Assembly (NCBI GenBank): GCA_023213395.1
Contig: CM041465.1
Span: 83,273,741 to 83,337,740, forward strand
Reading direction: 5' to 3'
Length of the DNA stretch: 64,000 nt
Source: Cycas panzhihuaensis
Taxonomy: Eukaryota; Cycadophyta
Shown here: piece after piece, positions 33,194 through 43,497 of the stretch
Numbering within the stretch: the stretch's first letter is position 1
Layout: each line of letters opens with the position of its first letter
Program-made: the position numbers and the translations under genes
The notes under the pieces: generated by a model
Database searches by the model: none
What the model saw: only the letters and a program-made list of their open reading frames with translations
What the model was told of the DNA's origin: nothing

Positions 33194-34471
33194 GATGCTT
33201 CTCCTCACCCGCTCGCAGATAGTGAGTGGTATGGCGATATCGTGTGATATTTGACTCAGCAAGAATATCACCTCGAAGTCAGTAACAAGGTTAGGTCACG
33301 CATCTGTGCCACTATAAGACAACACTTCCTCATAGATGAAGTGTTGTACAAGAGATCCTTCGATCGGATCCTACTTCGCTGCGTCGCTTCTGACGAAGCG
33401 GACCAAATACTCTGCGAATGCCATCATGGCATTTGTGGGGGTCCCTTTGGGGGCCAATCCATGGCCCAAAGGATCCTCCACATGGGTTATTACTGGCTGT
33501 CTCTTTTCAAGGATGCCCACGCCTATGCCCTTAGATGTCAGCGATACCAAGAGCATGCCAATATTTCTCATGTGCCTTCCGAGACTTTGCACCCTATCGT
33601 ATCTCCGTGGCCCTTTTCTCAATGGGGTTTATACCTTATTGGTGCTATATCGCCACCATCTTCCACACAACATAAATATATCTTAACCGCTACCGAATAC
33701 TTTACTAAATAAACAGAGGTAATCCCTCTGTCCACTATGCCTGGCAAGACGATAGCCACCTTCGTCTACTAGCATATCATTTACCGTTTTGAGATTCCAG
33801 ATGTCCTAATTATAGATAATAGAATTTCCTTTTGTAACAAAGAAATGGATGAGCTATGCGAGAAATTTAAAATCTTGCATAAGACCTCATCCCCTTATTA
33901 CCCCCAAGCGAACGGGTAAGTTGAATCCTTCAACAAAACACTTGTCAATATTTTAAAGAAGACTGTTGCCCAATCTCAAAGAGATTGGCACCTCTAACTC
34001 CCTTCCACCCTATGGGCTTATCGCACTCCTATCCGCACAGCAACTAGAATGACTCCATTCTCTTTAGTCTATGGAACTGAGGTGTTACTCCCACTAGAAG
34101 TGGAGATCCCCTCTCTACGGGTTTCCCTTCGAGGTCTTATCGATGAGGAGTCTATCCGCCAGGCTCACCTCTTGGACCTCGAAGCCCTGGATGAGAGGCG
34201 CTTAATGGCTTATCAAGCGAATCTTGCTTCAAAAGCCCACCTACAAAGGACTCACGATAAACATTTTTGTATTCGTCCTTTGTGCCCTGGGGACCATGTC
34301 CTCAAATTGGAATACCTTTACGATCACCTAGCCAAATTTAGGCCCAAATGGGTAGGCCCCTTTGTCGTTCTCGAAAGCCTCAACAACGGTGCCTACAGGA
34401 TTGCCACCTTGGAAGGCTTGGAATTTGAGAAAGCAGTCAACGGGAAATTCCTTAAGAAGTTTTACGCATGA
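33194..34471 (+). pseudogene. Integrase, family A copy 3 (full length, inactive)
   Basis: Integrase joins element DNA to the host chromosome. The N-terminal zinc segment reads CHHGICGGPFGGQ...CQRY: a His has become Pro and the last Cys has become Tyr. In the core, the first catalytic Asp is Tyr (WGLYLIGA, TAC at 33632-33634), the second is kept (IIDNRISF) and the Glu is kept (VESFNK) just after a TAA. Stops lie near 33710, 33770 and 33995. The C-terminal domain from about 34049 is open to the TGA at 34469-34471 and ends GKFLKKFYA. It matches family C at 57197-57385. Confidence 0.85.
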
Positions 34472-34504
34472 TCTTTTGGTTATCTCTTTGCCATGCTCCG
34501 AAAT

Positions 34505-34572
34505 GAGCCTAAACTACCATCTTAAATTGTTCCTATTTCTCCCAGACACGGGTTGAATGGCAATTTAAGGTG
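34505..34572. repeat. Post-integrase hairpin, family A (single copy)
   Basis: GAGCCTAAACTACCAT is followed by an imperfect inverted repeat around a loop with CACGGG. It begins 33 bases after the integrase stop codon. It is homologous to the 85-bp unit amplified in B and to 57425-57495 in C. Confidence 0.85.
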
Positions 34573-35324
34573 TCTTCTTCATCTCCTTCTAGTTCCTCCC
34601 ATGGAACCTGTGTTCCTGTATCCTCTTGGGAACCTTTGTCCTCCTATTCGGGCATCCCCCAATTAGGACAATGTTTCGGAGTACCATTACTCCTTTCTTT
34701 TGCCTGCTATTTCCTTCACATATTCCGCTATGCTCCTCTGTGGATGTGCATGTCGCTATATTTCTAACCTCATAACTCTCTATCACCTCTACTTATGGTG
34801 GATGTGTGTGCTCCTGTTAGACATATAGCCATACATAGAAGGAAATACGTGCATCTTACAATAAAATATTTACAACAAAACATTTGCAACATATAAAACA
34901 AAGCATACATACTATCTACCACATGATATACACATCATCTCATGTCAAAATGGGGTTCCAACTACCCCATATATATATACATCAAAAACCATATGTTACA
35001 TCATACATATGGGAAGCCAGTATCCTTGCAGGGGGGTATAATCATATGAGCCTATATATGACCCCCTGGAGGCCCGTGCTTTTCCCTGTCAAAATTAAAT
35101 ACATATCTCCTACTCTACTATTGTCCCACTCTTAGGGTACCATCTCCTAGCCTGTGTGATCCCTCTCATGGGGACCACATCCCTTCCAGGCTCCTCTTGG
35201 GCCTCCGTGAGTTACCTGCCTCGCTCCCCTCATCGTGTGGCTGCCTTGGGGTCATCGATGCTGTACGAGTGTATGTCTTGCTCTTGCTTGACCTCGATGT
35301 CATTTGGTCTACTAGCTGGTCGTA
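34573..35324. other. Spacer between hairpin and antisense gene, family A
   Basis: It aligns with B 16246-16690 in its first part and with C 57500-58440 throughout. It holds an AT-rich stretch with (AT)n near 34970 and short T- and A-runs. No conserved frame is visible. By position it would contain the 3' end of any antisense transcript. Confidence 0.6.
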
Positions 35325-35722
35325 TCAGGCCTGGATACGATCCCTCTCTCCTTGGAGTCCCTCCTCCATACTCCAGAACCTCTCCTCTATTGCTCTGAGG
35401 TGCTCCTCCAGCACCACTATCTGGACTATGCTCCCTGCATCTCTACCAGCTCCTCCTTGAGCCTCTAGAGCTCGAACCCGTCCGCGTAGCTCCTCTCGCT
35501 TGCTCCTCACCTCATCAAGCTCTCATTGCATCTGTCCCTTGAAAGCTATGTGCTCTTGGGACTCTGTAGCCCAGATGTCTCTCACCCCCACCAATGGGGC
35601 GAATGCCTCCATATGAGCACCTGCCAATCTAGGTGCATCCTCTGCTTAGATGGGCGGTTGCCCCTCTGCATATACCTGAGGGAACATCTCCCTCACCATG
35701 GCCTCTACTAGTCTCCTGACCT

Positions 35723-35843
35723 CTGCAATACACCTTGATATAACATCTTTGTGTGTCAGTGAATATCCCACTACATACCATGATCAAATGAAATCAAATA
35801 TCTACCTAGCTGTCAAACGACTAAGGAAATGGTTAGGCCTCAC
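35723..35843 (-). other. Inferred intron 2 of the antisense gene, family A (121 bp)
   Basis: Minus-strand donor GGCAG|GTGAGG and acceptor ATTGCAG|AGG. Splicing joins a phase-1 codon and keeps the frame from AEELAAMA into EVRRLVEAMVREMFPQV. The corresponding donor in family C is altered (GAGATGAGG), so support is weaker than for intron 1. Confidence 0.5.
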
Positions 35844-37051
35844 CTGCCATAGCCGCCAGCTCCTCTGCTCACGTGACATCCTCTCCTCCTAGCTCTCCAC
35901 TAGCTGTGGGTAACTCATCCTCAGGTACCTCCTCTGCCTGGGCCTCTCTCCTCGTAGGGACTGGCTCAACTTGCACCTCTCTAGATCTTCTCACTATCCG
36001 TAGCCTACGGGCCCTAGTCACCGGCCCCCTGCTCTCCTCAGATGCCCCTGATGGGCCTGCCTCTCCTTCGGCAGTCTCGGATGGTCCTGCTGCTCCTCCT
36101 GCTGACCCCGATGGACCTGCCTCCCCCACGGGTTGTGATGGGCCAGCCCCGTCTCCTCCATTGGCATCGTCATCATCGTCATCGTCGTCTATGGGCGCTC
36201 CTGCTCAGCCCGCCTTATCGTTGCTCTCCCACCTCACCGTCCTATATGGATCTGCAACGTAGTCTATCATGGTGAGGAGGTCCAACGACGTCACCTCTAC
36301 TGATCGCCAGATGTGGACCTGTCCTCCGTCCCCCTGAGTCGAGTCTGCCACCTGTGGACCATCAGAGCCCACTCTGCTATGGAATGTGGTCCCCCCACTG
36401 GTGCCACTACCACGAAGTGATAAAAAAACCAGCACTGTAGCAACATGCTGTATGACAACCCTCCTTTGCCTGTCGGCCTGATAATATCGAGCTGCGCGAT
36501 GAGGTTCACCTCTATTAGGGTGGCCCAGTCCATCATCTCGCCAGCTTCATAGTGGCGCACTGCATCCATCCATCCTCCAGGTATCTCTCTGTAGTTACAT
36601 TTACGGAAAATGCGGGCAGAATGCATAGTGTGATCAGCTTCCTCACCCGAGGAATCCTCAACATCAGCATAGTCTAGAGAGAAATTCCTCTATGCTCCCA
36701 CCTATCGGCCTCAGTGAAGAATGTGGCCACCTCTTTGTGTGCTGCCTTAGTGCTAGGCAGCGCTCCCAATGTCATCGGCCTCCCAGTCGCTGGTACCCCC
36801 AGAATCTGTTGGATGTCTCCTGGTGTAACTGTCACATCACCCACCGGAGGCAAGTGGAACACGTGCTTCTTTCGATCCCAATGTGACACTATGTATACTA
36901 GAACCCTCTGGTCTGATGTAAACTGAGGTGTCTTTAGGGCCTTGTATAGGTCACACCTCTGCAAGGTCGCCTTGTCCTCCCGAGACATCATCTCTATGTA
37001 GCTCAGCATAGCCATGCCAACGTTTTCGTGGTTATCCACCGCGATAACTGC

Positions 37052-37534
37052 CTACCAACACCAAAAAATAATCAAAGTCAGCCTCCTAACAATCATCTAT
37101 GCTCCTGGCTATCTCTCATCTTTCCCTACCTAAGATTTGGGGCCTTATGGCCCCTCATCTTCTGTTTTCTAATTTTTTACCTTCGTACCGCGCTAAACTT
37201 AGCGGTACCGCTAAGTTTAGCATGGGTCCCGCAGCGATCTGTGGGCCCCGTAGCCATGATCGCGGCACCGCGATCTTGGCCGTGGTACAAACGGTAACCT
37301 CCCTAAAAAGGGGGGTTTCTGCCTTGAAAAAAAAAAAAAATTCTTGTGGTGGACCTCGTGGGGCCCACCGGGACCAGGGCTCCCTAATGCCCAGGTCCCA
37401 CCTCTTTCTGGGTCCAATTCAGACTCCGAGAGGCCTCCAATTGCCCATAAGAGGCGCAAAAATTACATAAAAATTGACAAAAAGTAACAAATTTTAAACT
37501 TTGAAATAGGGAAGGTTTTGCAAGATCCACTCAC
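37052..37534 (-). other. Inferred intron 1 of the antisense gene, family A (483 bp)
   Basis: The donor on the minus strand is CCA|GTGAGT, and the acceptor is TTGGTAG|GCA. The codon before the junction and the one after are in phase 0. A stop directly precedes the exon 2 frame, so the frame needs the splice. Family C has the same GTGAGT donor and an aligned CAG acceptor 487 bp away. Confidence 0.6.
37192..37221. repeat. Perfect 30-bp palindrome in antisense intron 1
   Basis: It has the same centre TAGCGGTACCGCTA and AAACT/AGTTT arms as the palindrome in the B LTRs. GATC/GGTACC-rich sequence and an A-run (37328-37341) follow, in the same order as in the A LTR near 39545-39615. Confidence 0.9.
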
Positions 37535-37702
37535 TGGATCTGGCCTGGCTATCGCCATCTTGTCTCGATGATCTTGCTGGCTCTTATTGTGCTCTGATCT
37601 GACGATCAGATCATCCCCTGCATGCCTCCAAAGTTGGGTGGCACTCCACTTTGTAAGGAGATGGCTCTGGTTTCTCACGAGAGCTGGTGAAAATGAATCC
37701 AT

Positions 37703-37923
37703 TTTCCATTCGATTTCCTTATATAGGCAGGGGCCCCGACGGGCACTTCTTCTGTTCTTGACCTTGCGATAGCCATTGGGACCGTCCCGTTCCCCTGATT
37801 GCCTTTGCCTTCTGGCCCTGTCGCCTGTTGTGCTCTATTGATGTCCTTTTTACCCTCTCTTGTAAGAGCATTTATGACGCCCCATTATTTCATCTTTTCT
37901 AGGGTCCTTCTATCTCGTTTTAC
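37703..37923. promoter_or_regulatory. Divergent promoter-like interval between antisense gene and second RNase H
   Basis: The antisense gene starts leftward at about 37702 and the frame leading into the second RNase H is open rightward from 37924. CTTATATAGG at 37719-37728 is a TATA-like element readable in both directions. In family C the same interval holds GAATAAAAG on the antisense strand. The TATA is only about 20 bases from the first antisense ATG, so the true start may be downstream of that ATG. This is inference from position and motif. Confidence 0.4.
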
Positions 37924-38679
37924 GTGTCACTCCCGTATATGCCCAAGTTTATACTTGTTTGTCTCATTTTGCCACCCTGGACTCGTTTCTGCAGCCCCTT
38001 TTTACTTTTGGGGTCCCCAAAGAGAATGCTCCCTCGTCTGGGGGCATGTTTTATTTACTTCCCAAAGCAACCTTTGGTGCTCCAAGGTATCTTTTCTCTA
38101 CCTGCTCTCAGATGGTGGTCGGATTGCTTGCTCCCATCCTTGGGTAACCTCATTGCTAGGTCCTCTTACCCTTCATGGCCACTTATTGCCTATTTTTTTG
38201 AGTATCCCTTTTCATTTCGTCACTGTTTATTTGATACCAGGGTTCAGTGTTCAAACATGTCCCTCTACATATTTACCGATGGTGGAAGCCGCAGTAACCC
38301 CAGACCTTCTGCCACTGCATGGATTCTTCGCAACCCCTCCGGACACAATTTCTTACATTCTGGGGTCTTCCTTCCTAGGGCAACCAATAACAAAGCTAAG
38401 TACACGGCCGTTATTAAAGGCCTTATCAATGCTCTCTGTTTCCATCACGGACCTATCGTGTTGCTCTGTGATTCTTAGGTTGTAGTGTCCCATCTCACCT
38501 AGGTTTACCAGGTGCGATGCCCTCACTTGAGAACCCTCACTTCAGCTGCCAGATCCCTCTTAGCCCACTTTTCATTAGTGGATATTCAACACATCTCTCG
38601 GGACCTCAATGCTGAGGTAGACAGCCTTGTCCACCTCATCCTTGAGTGTCGCCTCCCTCTTCTTGACGACTGCCTTTGA
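37924..38679 (+). pseudogene. Second, archaeal-type RNase H (aRH), family A copy 3
   Basis: The domain starts at 38257 with MSLYIFTDGGSRSNP, the RNase HI-like nucleotide-rich loop with the first Asp. Next is NNKAKYTAVIKGL, where the expected Glu (NNxAEY) is Lys; then VLLCDS with the second Asp; then RDLNAEVDSL with the last Asp. A TAG at 38476-38478 splits it and another stop follows near 38500; it ends at the TGA at 38677-38679. The frame is open back to 37924, but that part is not recognisable. Tat elements are known for a second RNase H; here it lies after integrase and the antisense gene, close to the 3' LTR. Confidence 0.85.
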
Positions 38680-39038
38680 GGCTTGGCTGGCCAGCCCGTG
38701 CCTGAGTCTCTGGTTGCTTTTAGTTTGATGTGCTTGTTCAGTTTGCTGGATGTCCCTCTATCACTCGTTGCACTTCGACAATAGGGGCATCCCCTTTATT
38801 GGATCTATACACCTGCAGATCGATGTTTAGACGACACATAGGTAGCCCCTACGTTGTCCTTGTCTCCGTCTCCCTTATCCACGTATTTTGCCATGACACT
38901 TGCTGACACCCTTAGTCCATGTATTGTTCATGATTATTTATATATATATATATGCATGTGCTACTGATGTTTTTAGTTGTAAGCATTCGCCATCACGTCA
39001 TGCTTCCGAGCGGTGAGGCTCTTCTGCCAAGGGGGCAG
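38680..39038 (+). other. Family A 3' untranslated region and polypurine tract
   Basis: It aligns with B 16694-17051 and C 61782-62309. An (AT)n run lies at about 38938-38952. AAGGGGGCAG just before 39039 is the polypurine tract that primes plus-strand DNA. Confidence 0.75.
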
Positions 39039-41625
39039 TGTTTCCTGGCTACCGGGAATGGACTCGAGACGCATCGACTCAGGTAAGCTCAGATATACGT
39101 TCTCACTTCTCCCTACTCTTGTTTGGATGAGATTGTTTAGCATAAAGGACTTAACATATGCTTGCTTGCCTGCATTACTTCTTTACTTGATCATATTGCA
39201 TGTGCTTATAGCACACTTTTAGCCTATGACGACTCACAATGGGGGTATTCCTCAGTGAATGTTACACCCCATATGACACATAGTCATCCACTTCATCTCC
39301 ACGACTCTTAAGATGCTCTAGCTAGTCATGTTTGCCCCTGTTATGACATTTTGCTCATGTTGCAGTCTCCTCCAAGTCTGATTAACTCCTTGGTTGAGAC
39401 CTATTTTGTTGTCCTGGCTACTTGCCCATCACCTAGGTATTCCCCCCAATTATTCTAGCCTCAATTTACTCTTAATATTAACTCTAAAACCTTATTAGTA
39501 CTTATTTTTTCTTATTTTTTGTTTCTAGTTTGGCACCGCTGTAAACTTAGTGGTACTGCGATCTTTGCCGTGGTACCACGAAGTTTACCGCGGGGCGATT
39601 GTTTGAAATTTAAAACAAAAATCACGTGATAGTTTTTGCTTTTTTCGTGGAATTACTGCGTGGCACCTGCATATTCACATCGCCCTGACATCCCCAGTGT
39701 TCACTTGCAGTAAGCAGGGGATAAAATAAGATTTCCTCTTCATTTTCAAGGATCTTTTACTCATTTTTACAGAGAATTACATAAAATCCTCATAGAAACC
39801 TACTGCAAAGAGAGACACACAGATGCTGGCTCAATTCTAGGGACCATTGCTGGCCCTACAGCTCACAAACAACAAGCTTTACATCTACTTGCAGGTTACT
39901 AAGGCTTCAAGGAGGATCATCATCAAAATCTCCCAAAAGACACGCTACAAGGGCCCCAAACTTACAAGAACATCCTCACACTTCTCTCCTTTCCAAAACC
40001 TGCTACTATAATCCACCGAATGATGGTTATTTCTTGCTATTTTTTCCAGCAAACTCATGCTTGGTATCTTCACAACAAGGTACCTCTTACATTTACTTTG
40101 TGATTGATGTTATTTCTTTATGTTCTTGTGGATAAACTCTTAGTTTATGTGCCTTCTTATTGTTATATCTATTTAGCATTACTTTCTTGTCTTTTGGCAT
40201 AATATTGCTTCTTCTAATCATCCCAACAAACCTATTCTTAGGTGGTTGTTGCAAGGTGGCAACACAAAGAGAATTTGAGGGAGGAATACGGGGTCCGTCC
40301 CCCTTGCTGTCTTTCTTCCCAAGGGTTCTCTCCCTTATTCTCTTTCCCCTTGCCTTTAATGCCTTCCTAGGAGTTAGGTTAGGGGGTTTGGGAACCCAGT
40401 TTCAGAGCTAAACTAGCGTTGGCAGCCCATTGCCATGCTGGTTCTAGATTTCCATCCATCGGTTTTGGGTACTACATAAGCCCTGAAACCTCTCCTTGCC
40501 AGTTAATAGTTTGCCACTCACCCAATTGGATGATTTGCTATTAGTAGCATCTCGTTCTTGGGGTGTTTACATACCTTTTAGTTGCCCTCTTCTTTCTTAT
40601 TATTCACTGCCCCATGTCCTTGCTGTGAATCTATTTTCCTTCCTGAGACTAAGTGGAGATTTCTTATGGGTGAGTTAGCCATTCCGAGGCTATACTCTTC
40701 ATTTTTGGGTGTCACTTGTAGTAAGTGTTTGCGGGAGTTTCGGTTAAATGTTATTGCATTAAATGATGATATATATACTTAGCTTAGTTTGATTTGGTTT
40801 CATTTGAGTTTAGCACATATACTTGATCTACTCTATGGCCCCTCTTCCAAGAGGGAGATACTCATCTAGTTGACTTGCAGGATCTTGCATCGATAGAATT
40901 ACGTGTGGAACGAAACCCATTATAGGTTGGTTCTACATTTAGTGTTTTTTTTGTCATTTCTGATTGTTTGCTTTTTTCTATTTTACTTTTGCATGCGTAA
41001 GGGGAGGTAAGCTAGCCCCTCTTCGGTTGCTCATGGTAACTATCACTGATTGGCATCGCATGCATAATGAGCGAAGCAGGAAGGAGCGAGAAGCAAAGAG
41101 ACAGATAGCACTCTATTCAGACGCTGGGTCCAGGTATTTTCCTTGTCCCTGTGTATCTTCTTTATGCTGTTGTCTGTTATGCACATGTTTGCGTAGTTAG
41201 AAACATATAAGGAATTAAAAAGGGCAAGGAACATATGTTTGCTTTGCATTGCTCTTATCTAGTGGTTAGTCTAGCATAATTAGATAGTTTACTTCGTGTT
41301 AGAGCTACCCATACTTTACCCCTTTTTTAGCCTACACCTAGATGCCACTTTACCTACCTTCCCATTTTTGTGTTGCCTTCTCATTTCCTTGAGAAGACAT
41401 AGTGTGCCAGGTTCTCTCCTCCTCTTCCTGGCCATCCGAAGGGTAGGAAGGCCTCGCTTTGTGCAGCTACCTGGAAGTAATCAGGCACATCCGTAGTTCC
41501 AAATCTGTGCTCTGGCGCACGGATGCCGTGTGAGGTGAAGTCCTTGCTGTTTAGCCTAACTTAGCTTTGCATAACCCATTCCTTTTACTAAACGTAGGGA
41601 TACCATCCTGCAGTAAGCGTTTTTA
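39039..41625 (+). repeat. Family A 3' LTR (complete reference copy)
   Basis: It begins TGTTTCCTGGCTACCGGG after the PPT and ends near TTTTTAC at 41625, where family A homology stops. GCATTTTAC ends the other two A LTRs just before the PBS. The GGTACC-rich dyad stretch lies near 39545-39600. The CCTATGACGACTCAC segment at 39221 is shared with B and C LTRs. Confidence 0.85.
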
Positions 41626-42569
41626 CTTAAGTAAGACAACAACCATAAGTTGTCTTTCTTCAACATGTACACGATCTCTTTTATCCAAAGGTAGGCTTAA
41701 TAAAGGTGACTTAGTGATTCCCCATAGCTAGTTTACTATTAAAACAAGCTCCATGTATGCTTTCCACTCATTAAAATTATTCTTATTAAATGTAACTAAC
41801 GATGCAAGCTTCTCTATGATTAAATTAAATGGCAAAATAGCTCAGATGTATAACTGAAACCCAGTTACCTCTCTTGAATAGTAGACTTAAAACCACAACT
41901 CAAGATCAAACTAAGCTAAGCAATCTTCAAAACCTGAAGCACTTGAACCAAACACACTCAAGTATGATTATAAAATACAAATGTATAATGCACTCTTGAA
42001 CCAATGCCATTGTCCTTCTTGTCACCCAAATACTAACTACTTTCAATGGAAGAAATCATTGCCCAAAGTATACTTCACTTTAATCACTTAAATATTAATC
42101 CTCATTAATAAAGTTACTTCTCATATATGTAAATGTCAAAGAAAGCAACTCAATAAACAATTGTCATAATCCACAATTGCCAACCAATACACTGTTCAAA
42201 ATACCAACTCCAACACCAAAGATTACTACAAATGCATCTTACCTAAGGGCGCACCAAGAAATTGAAGTACTACTCATTTCAAGACTACAACATAGAGTTC
42301 AAGGGTCATACACACTACAATGTAGACACAGATGAATCAAGGCTGACACATCATGGAGTACAACATGCTAATCCTATTGATGTAAACATAATAGTGATGT
42401 AGTGTATACACACAGAGACATAATGCTCAAAATGCACACCGTCAACACACAAAGACACACTGCATATACACAATAAATGTAGACATCAAGACAATGGCAA
42501 TGCACTATATATACACAAAAAATGCAAATAGTAAGACAGTGAAAATACACTATATATACATAGATAATG

Positions 42570-42775
42570 AAAGCTGTGTAGGCACCAAACATACAAGAGT
42601 ATTCATAGATAAAGAAGATGCCAAACACGTGAGTGTATATGCAGACAAAGAAGATGCCAAACACGTGAGAATATATACAGTAAAGACATCAAATGTACAA
42701 GTGTATATGCAGGCAGAGAAGATGCCAAACATATGAGAATATACACAGTAAAGATGTCAAACAGGTGAGCACATA
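42570..42775. repeat. Imperfect minisatellite, unit about 36 bp
   Basis: Units contain AAAGAAGATGCCAAACACGTGA preceded by GTATATGCAGAC or a variant; about five units are visible, becoming diverged to the right. Confidence 0.75.
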
Positions 42776-42874
42776 TATAAATACGTGTGGCTTCTTGTAT
42801 GCAGTGTATACATAATAGTGAAGAGACAAAATAGGAGATAGGCAACCATACTTTATTCACAGTACAATAACAAA

Positions 42875-42990
42875 CAATGGACGTAGACATTCCAATATTA
42901 AATAAAGGCAGCTAAAAACAATGGATGTAGACTTATACAATGGATGTAGAATTATACAAATTCCAATATTAAATAAAGGCAGCTAAAAAG
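42875..42990. repeat. Two-copy direct repeat, 71-bp period
   Basis: ATTCCAATATTAAATAAAGG begins at 42889 and again at 42960, with AATGGATGTAGA variants between. Confidence 0.85.
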
Positions 42991-43497
42991 GTCTCAGTAG
43001 TCTCTAAATAATCTATTGTTGATACAATCATAATGGAGGAGAATAGTGGGTTCCTTAACCAGATAGAAGAGGAAGGCAACAAAGGGTGACATAGTGCTAT
43101 GGTTTATAGCCAGAATGCCTCAAGTTTGATTGGCCAAATACAAACATTGAAGGTAAAGTGGCTATCAACATAATATACTAACGTTCTACAACAATCTTCA
43201 GGTTTAAAATGATACAAGAACAATAAAATATATATGGGAATGCAGAGGAATAAGAGTATAACACTATAAAGACACCAGAGTAAGAGGAATGGAGGAATAA
43301 AATAAAGTACCTTTAGATGAGACCATAATAGGGCATCTGCAGATCTTCAAGGTCGATTCACCTTCAAATCTCTTCTTAAATATCAAACAGAACTAAGAAT
43401 AGGGCTGCACTAGCTCTATATGACACCATACTTCCACACGTCCAGCAATCAAATCACAACACCATGCAGCTCACTCGGTGGCAATATACAACCACAA

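Larger units (their letters stand above)
35325..37702 (-). pseudogene. Antisense gene with plant-mobile-domain-like region, acidic/GPSG tail and coiled coil; three inferred exons
   Basis: Inferred exons: 37702-37535 (MDSFSPALVRNQSH), 37051-35844 and 35722-35325. Both junctions join in frame. Exon 2 begins AVIAVDNHENVG and contains KKHVFHLPPVGDVTV with TPGDIQQILGVPATGRPM, which resembles the start of the plant mobile domain (PF10536). IPGGWMDAVRHYEAGE and LLQCWFFYHF follow, then a D7 run and GPSG repeats. Exon 3 has VREMFPQVYAEGQPPI and a Glu/Arg-rich coiled coil. Breaks: TAG at 36674-36676, one-base losses near 36600 and 36323 relative to family C, and TGA at 36205 and 35869. It is transcribed against the element. 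The function is unknown; PMD proteins include host silencing factors and domesticated genes. Confidence is high for a once-coding antisense gene, moderate for the PMD label. Confidence 0.7.
25055..41625 (+). mobile_element. Family A copy 3: near-complete 16.6 kb Tat-type Ty3/gypsy element
   Basis: The order is 5' LTR (5' end clipped), PBS, gag, protease, RT, RNase H, integrase, hairpin, antisense gene, second RNase H, PPT, 3' LTR. All sense domains carry stops or altered residues. The left boundary is the family L junction, not a target site; on the right the LTR abuts a minus-strand copia fragment, and I see no matching duplication inside the window. It is the only A copy in the window with a complete integrase and 3' module. 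Confidence 0.9.

Noticed and set aside
34855-34870. AATAAA-type signal after integrase
   Set aside because: It lies in a generally AT-rich stretch and has no supporting context; LTR retrotransposon transcripts end in the LTR, so I do not call a terminator.
35156-36275. Plus-strand Ser/Pro-rich frames such as 35873-36262
   Set aside because: They are shadows of the antisense gene's acidic/GPSG and coiled-coil coding sequence; the minus-strand reading is the one conserved in family C.
37799-38485. 228-codon plus-strand frame overlapping the second RNase H
   Set aside because: It is in a different frame from the recognisable RNase H and has no homologous frame in family C.
42374-42890. Cys/Tyr-rich minus-strand frames
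   Set aside because: They are produced by the 36-bp minisatellite and have the composition of the repeat.
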